Below are positions 57,708 through 64,000 of a stretch of DNA of 64,000 bases, in pieces; position 1 is the stretch's first letter, and the number at the start of each line of letters is the position of its first letter. The stretch lies in NCBI GenBank assembly GCA_020740775.1, contig JAHEWK010000003.1:3100001-3164000 (forward strand), in the 5' to 3' direction. The position numbers and the translations under genes are program-made. This DNA comes from Ilyonectria destructans. Lineage: Eukaryota; Ascomycota; Sordariomycetes; Hypocreales; Nectriaceae. The notes under the pieces are model-generated. The model made no database searches and was not told the origin of the DNA. It saw only the letters and a list, made by a program, of their open reading frames with translations.

Positions 57708-59114
57708 TCATCCGTGGCGCACCGTGCCCCAGTTGTCTTCCTTAAATACCAACAGGGCCAGGCGGTGCCGAACGAACAGGCCGAAGAGGCCAACTACAAG
57801 CTGGAGGAGAGTCACCTCCCAGGCCAAGCGATCTTCGCGCAGGGGTCCGCGCCAGACGAGCCACAGATTGAGGATGGTGAAGTTGCTCGTCTCGACGAAG
57901 CGGCCTTGTTCGTCGGTGGTGACCTTGAGAAGGCGGAGCTTAGCGAGGAGGTGCAGGACCTGACCAACGAGGGGGTGGGGTTGGCGCTCGGCGGACCAGG
58001 GGGTGGTTGAGGGCTCCAGGAGGCCGGTGCGGGCGTTGAACTTGGGGAGTCGATGGCGAGGGCAGGGGATGAGGCCGAAGATCTGGGGGCAAGAATAGAG
58101 GAAGTTGAACATCTGAGGGACGAGAAGTAGACCGAGCGTCTTGGAGAAGTGGCCGAGAATACCGACAACAGCGAAGACCATGCCAGAGAAGTAGCAGTAG
58201 GTGTCGCCGACGAAGACCTTGGCGGGGTACCAATTGTGGTAGAGCAGGGCGCAAGAGACACCGATCCAGGGAAGAAGGAGGTAGAGGGAGAAGAGGTGGG
58301 AGTCGGTGGCGGGGTGGGGATAGGGCGTAAAGAGGTAGAGGCAATCGTTGAAGGCGAGGAGGACGGCGATGACGACGCACTGAGAGACCTCAATGCCATT
58401 GATTCCGGCCAGCATGTTGATGCTCTGGGGACAGAACATGGCGACGCAGGCCATGTAGAGGTAGTAGAGGGCGCCAAGGTCGAAGAGCTCACCGAGGTAG
58501 GGCTGGAGCTGGACGGGGATGACGATGGATGTGACGTCGAAGTCGACAAAGTAGACGACGAGGAGGGGGATGGAGGCGAGGCCGGGGATCCACCACTTGT
58601 GACGCCAGCGGATATCGAAGAGGTCGTCGCCAATGCCTAGGAGCGCGATGGTCTGGAGGGAGATGATGGCGCCTAGGTAGGATGCGAGCTTGTTGTGCGG
58701 GAAGCGGTGCAGGAAGCGGCCCTGGTTGATCTCCTCGAGCTTGACAACCACATCACGGTTTCCACCACCGCTGGTGGCGGCCACGATGTCCTTGTAGAAG
58801 GGAAACGGGATGAAGACGATGACGGTGATGAGGTAGACGGCGGCGCAGATGGCACCCATGCACTCTGGGATCTCGGGCTTGTGCGCCTTGCTCATGTCGC
58901 GGCCGCGAAAGCCAGCGCGCATGAAGGTGGGCCCCAGCCAGCGGATCATGGCGTAGCAGAGGGAGAAGGCGAGCAGGGAGAGGGAGAGGCAGGCGATGAG
59001 GGGTTCGCCATCGCCCTGGAAGGTGTTTGCGAGGACGGCGACGGATGCGCTGGAGAGGGAGAGGAGGGTGATGAGCTCGGTGCGGGAGAGCGAGGTTGAC
59101 GGTGCGGGCGTCAT
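57708..59114 (-). CDS. alg7: UDP-GlcNAc:dolichyl-phosphate GlcNAc-1-phosphate transferase
   Basis: Intronless minus-strand gene of 468 residues, the usual Alg7 length. This ER membrane enzyme makes dolichyl-PP-GlcNAc, the first step of N-glycan precursor synthesis and the target of tunicamycin. About ten membrane segments are visible. Catalytic and substrate motifs are present: KAHKPEIPECMG near the N-terminus, GIGDDLFDIRW (the Asp-Asp pair), MLAGINGIEVSQ (the NGxE loop) and KVFVGDTYCYFSGM. PRHRLPKFNARTGLL forms the long cytosolic loop typical of the eukaryotic enzyme. Third positions are strongly C-ending, which creates long shadow frames on the other strand. Confidence 0.95.
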   Translation of the reverse strand: MTPAPSTSLSRTELITLLSLSSASVAVLANTFQGDGEPLIACLSLSLLAFSLCYAMIRWLGPTFMRAGFRGRDMSKAHKPEIPECMGAICAAVYLITVIVFIPFPFYKDIVAATSGGGNRDVVVKLEEINQGRFLHRFPHNKLASYLGAIISLQTIALLGIGDDLFDIRWRHKWWIPGLASIPLLVVYFVDFDVTSIVIPVQLQPYLGELFDLGALYYLYMACVAMFCPQSINMLAGINGIEVSQCVVIAVLLAFNDCLYLFTPYPHPATDSHLFSLYLLLPWIGVSCALLYHNWYPAKVFVGDTYCYFSGMVFAVVGILGHFSKTLGLLLVPQMFNFLYSCPQIFGLIPCPRHRLPKFNARTGLLEPSTTPWSAERQPHPLVGQVLHLLAKLRLLKVTTDEQGRFVETSNFTILNLWLVWRGPLREDRLAWEVTLLQLVVGLFGLFVRHRLALLVFKEDNWGTVRHG

Positions 59115-61060
59115 GATAGCGGCGGGAGGCGCAAAGTCGACGGAGCGCCGGGTGGAGTTGAGACGTTTAGATGGTGATTGTTCGTGGGGTCGGACGGCGG
59201 CGCATCGTGAGGAGGAGGAGAAAAGAGGCGGTCGCGGCGCGGGAAGGGAGGGTGTTGCAGCGGACGAGGCTTTTTGAGGAATTGCAGGTTTCTGTGCGAG
59301 GGCGAGAGAGAAAGCGACGTGGACGGCCGGAAAAGTCGACGAGTTGGAGCTGCGCCGCGAAGTTTACGTGGGATGGTGACACGTTGTTGGATGGACGGGG
59401 CCGGGATCGGGATGTGGAGGCGTGTCGCGGAAGCACGTGCGGGCTGCGTGCGACGAGTCGTAATTAAATGAGTACGACGTAAGTACGACGTACGAATACC
59501 GTAATTGCCATTCGCACATGAATGGGCCTATCAATCCAAAGACCTAAGTTGTGTAAGGGCCAAGACTGAAACTAACATGAGCCTATCTTGGTCTTTTTGC
59601 TTGAATCTCTTTGTTCAACTGCCAAAATTCATTAGGGGAGTAAGGTTACCACGGAACAAGGCCGCACTGCACTGCAACCCATTCATGCGGGTGACTAATG
59701 GCCATCGCCCATCTGCCGAACCTCCACCAAAACACCATGACAATCGCAGGGCCACCGCTAGTTCCACCTCCTCGGCGTCTCTTGCAACGGTCAAGTTTGG
59801 TGCTTGGTACCATGGCCTAGGCTAGGTTGTCCCACTCGGTGCTACGCGCAAGTGCGTGCGTGCAAAGGGAGCGCGCTCGTTGGGTTGGACACTGCAACTC
59901 GGCATAAGGACATTGTCACACATACCACGCGACGGCTGCAGTTTGTCCAGACGATAACGGGCGAGCACAGCTTATGGCCGGCTTTGAACAAACAAGTTTC
60001 ATCATCACGGAGGATACAAAGGCCCGTACTCCGAGACCGCGCCATTTCCGCGGCCGGCTTTCGTCCAACAAGCAGCCGGGGAGTGTGATTCCGCTCACTT
60101 GCAGGGCTGTGATCATACTGAACGGGGATCATGATCCAGAAGAGATCTGCCCTCCATCCCCCCATGTCAGCCCGGGCTAAGCATCGGGTCCTCTCCTCGC
60201 GTGCCGAGTCAACCGATAGACCACACACGAGTCAAGTCAATGTCTCTGGCAAAGCTGCCCTGCCCTACGGTGGAGCGTCTGTTCCTTGCAACCTTGTCAG
60301 GGATTCCTCTTCTCTCTCCGTCTTGCCTCTCCAGCCTAGTCCGTCTTACAGCAACCTTTACGCGCAAACATGTCGGTGATCACTTATCCCGTCCGTCTCC
60401 ATGGGAATTCCGTGGCGCACCCCCCCATGCCCTATGATGGCAGAGGCGCGCCCTCTCGCCGACACAAGCGTGGGGTCCTCCCCTCTTTTTCCCTCCTTCG
60501 GCCGGGACTAAAACGATTGCCGTGGCCGTACTCCGTAGGCAATGGGCAAAAGTATGGGGAATGCGGATTGCGGTGGGCAAAGCCTTGTTAAACCCACTCG
60601 GAGATAGTGGAGATAATCTAACGCCCATTCCTAGTTTGCATCCTTTGACCCCAGTCTACGCAGCGGAGAGATCTGACTTGACAGTGAGTCAACATGAACG
60701 GGGACTGGCCGTTCTCTCTTTCGGCCGAACGCAGCAAACCGCTTTGTAATTTGTGTTTTCCCCAAATACCTCCTTCTCCTCCCGCTTGTCCTTCGTCTCA
60801 CCCTCGCAATCATCACCACGGCTAACCCCGGACACTCAGTCTCGTCACTCTAATGAGCCGACTTTTTTGTCCCGATTCCGACTTTCTCGACTGAAAGAGA
60901 CAAAAAGCCCGTTCTCGGCCTGTTGATCGTGGGCGTTGTCTCAAAACGTCCGGTCCCTTTTTCAGACTGCTAAGATCCGGGGTCACGGGCGCTCCACCAC
61001 TCACGCCAATCTTCACTTCAACTTCACTTACAATATTAACTTGATAATATTCACTCCACG
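59115..61060. other. 1.95-kb divergent intergenic region alg7 / DHA1 transporter
   Basis: Contains the alg7 promoter (GC-rich, 59115-59460), a short GTACGACGTA duplication at about 59470-59500, and the transporter promoter to 61060. No gene is supported. Confidence 0.5.
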
Positions 61061-62865
61061 ATGAGTCCTCATAACAGTGACGACGAAAAGACGGTCGGTA
61101 TACCTCCCGGTGAGGATACCGACAATGCCACCGTCGTGGGAGACAAGGAGACGAGTATTTCACCTGCGAGTGGCAGCCCTGCAAAAGGGGATTATGGCGA
61201 CGACAAACGGGAACGCGACGAATCACCAGAGGAGGATTTTGACATCGAGGCCCAAGAGGTAATGACTCTATATAGAGAGACTCTCGTTCATCCTATACTA
61301 ATCCTCTTCTCAAGGACAACATCGAGATTGAACGTGTGGAAACCCGGAGAACGAATGCCAGCCGCAAGACGCACCGCAGCATCCTCAGCCGCCTCTCCAA
61401 GAGCAAGAGCAAGACCAAGGAGACGCTTCCGCCACCCGTCCACCCCATCATGGATCTCGACAACGGCGTCGTCGGTTGGGAGAGCCAGCATGACCCCGAG
61501 CACCCGCTCAACTTCCCGCAGTCTCGCAAGTGGTTCATCACGGGCCTGCTCTCCACCATCACCTTCATGACGCCCTTTGCATCGTCCATCCTCGCCCCGG
61601 CCATCACCTACGTCGCCGCCGATTTCAACGAGCCCGACCTCACTGTGGCGGCGATGCCTGTCAGCATCTTCCTCCTGGGCTACGCCATCGGCCCCTTGAT
61701 CCTCTCGCCCCTGTCCGAGATCTACGGCCGCAACATCGTCATCACCACCGCAAACGCCTTCTTCTGCGCCTGGCTCATCGGCTGCGCCCTCGCTCCGACC
61801 CTCGGCACTCTCATCTTCTTCCGCTTCATGTGCGGCCTGGGTGGTTCTGCCTGCCAAACCATTGGCGGCGCTATCATCGCCGACTTGTTCCCCATCAGTG
61901 AGCGCGGCCGGGCCATGACCATCTGGATGCTGGGTCCCATGTTCGGGCCCTCGTGTGCTCCCGTCATCGGTGGCTTCGTCGCCGAGACCATCGGCTGGCG
62001 CTGGGTCAACTGGATTACCTTCATCCCGGCCACCATCGTTGTCTGCGCCATGGTCTTCTTGAACCGCGAGACTAACCACCAGGTGCTCATCCGCCGAAAG
62101 ACCGAACGCCTTCGCAAGGAGCTCAACCGGCCAGAGCTCCGCAGCTGCTACGTCGACCCGGACGCCCCCGTGCTCCCCAGACGGCGCATCCTCCTCAACG
62201 GCCTGACGCGCCCGATCCGTCTTCTCTTCGGGTCCGCCATCGTCTTCAGCGTCTCGCTTTACATCGCCTTCGCCTACGGCTGCCTCTACCTCCTCTTCAA
62301 CACAATTCCCATCGTCTTTCAGGGCAGCTACGGCTGGTCGACCGGCATCACGGGTATCGTCTACCTGACCCTCCTCATCGGCTACATGGCTGGCCTCGCC
62401 ATCTTCTCCGCCCTCTCCGACAAGACCGTCGTGCGCATGACCAAGGCCAACGGCGGCGTCTACGAGCCAGAGATGCGCCTCCCGGACTGCATTTACTTCG
62501 CCTTCCTTCTGCCCATCACCTTCTTCTGGTACGGCTGGGCCGCCGACAAAGCTGTCCACTGGATCGTCCCCGTCATCGGCCTCATACCCTTTGGCCTCGG
62601 CGTCGTCGGCATCTGGCTTCCGATTCAAGCCTACCTCATTGATGCCTACTCGCAGTACGCTGCCAGTGCCCTCGCCGCCTTCTCCGTCCTGCGGAGCGTC
62701 GTCGCGGCCTTTCTGCCCCTCGCCGGACCCCAGATGTACGCTTCCCTCGGCGTCGGTTGGGGAAACTCCCTGCTCGGCTTCATCGCAATTGGTCTCATCC
62801 CTATCCCCGCCCTCATCTACAAGTTCGGTGGCAGAATTCGGAAGAATGAGAAGATCAAGTTGTGA
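61061..62865 (+). CDS. MFS multidrug transporter, DHA1 (12-TM) type
   Basis: Two exons: 61061-61258 and 61315-62865 (56-nt intron), giving 582 residues. A hydrophilic, acidic, then basic N-terminus of about 125 residues leads to NFPQSRKWFITGLLS, the entry to helix 1 typical of fungal DHA1 carriers. Motif A is LSEIYGRNIVI. The RFMCGLGGSACQTIGGAIIADLF and SERGRAM segments and the later YIAFAYGCLYLLF and ERI-like GGVYEPEMRLP regions match polyamine and drug exporters such as Tpo, Flr1 and Cyp5-type carriers. It should sit in the plasma membrane as a proton antiporter; the substrate is unknown. A 541-codon shadow frame on the other strand follows the same exon. Confidence 0.9.
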
Positions 62866-63433
62866 GACGATACCCACGATTGTCGGCATTTTCTGTTGAG
62901 CAGAGAAGTGCAATGCGGTTGTTAGTTATGATGTCGATTTCCATTCAACAGTTGATGTGTCACATATTACACGAGAACTAAAAAATAGTAATGCACGCGG
63001 TCCGCTTTAGATTCGTACATGTATACGAAATGGATTGTTCTTTGCGTAGCAAAAGCATGTACATAAGTTTAGCAAGATTCCCTTCACTGTACCAAATGTT
63101 CTCTCTTAACCAACAAAAGAAAGAAATCAGAAATTTCTTCCATCTTAGACCACAGTCTTATTTAAAAAAGCTCATGTGGGATGTCTGCTTTAAATCATGA
63201 GAGAAATTTCACGATTTGTCACACTTAGATTTGTCTTGCATGTGAGACACTTGGTAGAAGCACTTTTTGGTTTTGCGAAAATAGTAATCCGGTATTATGT
63301 AAATAGATTTTGTTTTTCTTGAACTTATCAATAGGCAGTCTCATCGATGCCCTTTTTAGTCAAAAGCCATCCGCTCTGTCTAAAATAGGCCGTCTTCTAG
63401 GAGGCATCCCTAAATAAAACAACCCCAACTCCA
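62866..63433. other. Convergent intergenic region, AT-rich
   Basis: 568 bases of AT-rich DNA between the transporter and the small cysteine-rich gene. No feature recognised. Confidence 0.5.
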
Positions 63434-63622
63434 TTAAGTGGTGGAAGTCTTGCACTTGCTGCATGTCCCACTTGTGACAGCGTGGTCCCTTGTTACAGGA
63501 AGCTTGACCGCGCAGTATTGTCCCGATTGGACCGCTGGCCCACATGGCTCCGGGAACTTTTCGAATCTTATCACGTTGTTGCAAATGTTGCACCGGGATA
63601 GAAGGGTGACCGTGAAACACAT
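63434..63622 (-). CDS. Small cysteine-rich protein, MC(x8)C…CxxC type, unknown function
   Basis: A 62-residue frame with ATG at 63622. Seven cysteines lie at residues 2, 11, 14, 27, 37, 54 and 57. The Met-Cys start, Cys11 and final CxxC match the head of the protein encoded at 13211-13594. There is no signal peptide, and the cysteine pairs suggest metal binding rather than disulphides. A TATATAG element lies about 200 bases upstream (63820-63826, minus strand). The gene sits alone in AT-rich DNA. I cannot assign a function; such small proteins are frequent and usually unannotated in filamentous ascomycetes. A longer frame (63710-63360) overlaps it in another frame and looks non-coding. Confidence 0.5.
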   Translation of the reverse strand: MCFTVTLLSRCNICNNVIRFEKFPEPCGPAVQSGQYCAVKLPVTRDHAVTSGTCSKCKTSTT

Positions 63623-64000
63623 TTTCGTTTACGGGGGAGATTAGGATACTGAGACGGTTGAGAATAAACTTGCAAGGTTTTCTCGAGGAGTTTGAGTGTG
63701 AGTGGTTCAAAATAGAGTTGTGGGTTTCTCCAGTGGTTTGACTGTTAATGGCTTGCTTTGCTGTGCTTGCCCAAGACTTGGCCTGATGGATCTACGGAGA
63801 GGGTGGTGGTGGGACTTCCTATATAGACACGTCCCTAACGTGATTCGCAAGTCTATTCTCAACAATAGGTGATTCCTATAGCCCATCACTTGCAACGTAT
63901 TCTGGTTCTGAGGTTTTAACCTTCTGGATACTCTCCATTCAACGACATCTCTCCTGAAGCGTAGCCTTTGACTGGACCAACACGCTTGAGGTGCAAATTC
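63623..64000. other. Upstream region of the small cysteine-rich gene, to window end
   Basis: 378 bases containing the putative promoter of the gene at 63434. No other feature seen before the window edge. Confidence 0.4.

Noticed and set aside
61288..62913. 541-codon open frame on the minus strand across the DHA1 transporter exon
   Set aside because: It is antisense to a clear MFS gene. Its Asp/Glu/Gly-rich product is the mirror of C-rich third positions in the transporter codons, not an independent gene.
63360..63710. 116-codon frame overlapping the small cysteine-rich gene
   Set aside because: Lower-quality codon pattern and no conserved feature; the 62-residue frame with ordered cysteines is the better call.

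Overview
This window is nuclear DNA of a filamentous ascomycete, most likely a Sordariomycete-type mould. The evidence is the architecture. Genes are split by short spliceosomal introns (mostly 49-64 nt, GT..AG, with CTAAC/CTGAC-like branch sites). Coding sequence prefers C at third positions and CT-rich leaders precede many start codons. The fungal-specific families present include Zn2Cys6 regulator, LaeA-like methyltransferase, fused isopropylmalate dehydratase, Vps17, Nur1 and Rkm5. There are no operons, and I recognised no rRNA, tRNA, CRISPR array or intact transposon.

Layout. 1-3.3 kb: the 5' part of bcp1 (minus, cut by the window edge) and vps17. 3.3-8.3 kb: mostly non-coding, with a patch of coding-like but broken frames on the minus strand (about 4.7-5.8 kb). 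8.3-13.6 kb: a sorbitol/xylitol-type dehydrogenase with an unusual Thr-Pro insert, COP9 signalosome subunit 6, and two small unknown proteins. 14.3-22.1 kb: a DHA2 efflux transporter divergent from a Zn2Cys6 regulator, followed by a convergent LaeA-like methyltransferase. 24.8-29.2 kb: CDC45 and a hemerythrin-like protein. 31.6-37.4 kb: NCS-1/Frq1 calcium sensor, Rkm5 ribosomal methyltransferase and leu1. 38.7-45.7 kb: an unknown membrane protein of about 1,000 residues, Nur1, V-ATPase subunit F and an NPC2-like lipid transfer protein. 45.7-54.1 kb: gene-poor; its middle is AT-richer and holds a frameshifted coding-like patch. 54.1-64 kb: Set3-type PHD/SET protein, ALG7, a DHA1 transporter and a 62-residue cysteine-rich protein.

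Most genes are dispersed housekeeping functions: endosomal retrograde transport, CSN deneddylation, replication initiation, leucine synthesis, vacuolar acidification, N-glycosylation and chromatin repression. The one stretch that may act as a unit is 14.3-22.1 kb (transporter, regulator, methyltransferase), although no biosynthetic backbone enzyme lies beside it. Two small proteins, at 13.2-13.6 kb and 63.4-63.6 kb, share a Met-Cys start, a second cysteine at residue 11 and a downstream CxxC. They look like members of one poorly described family.
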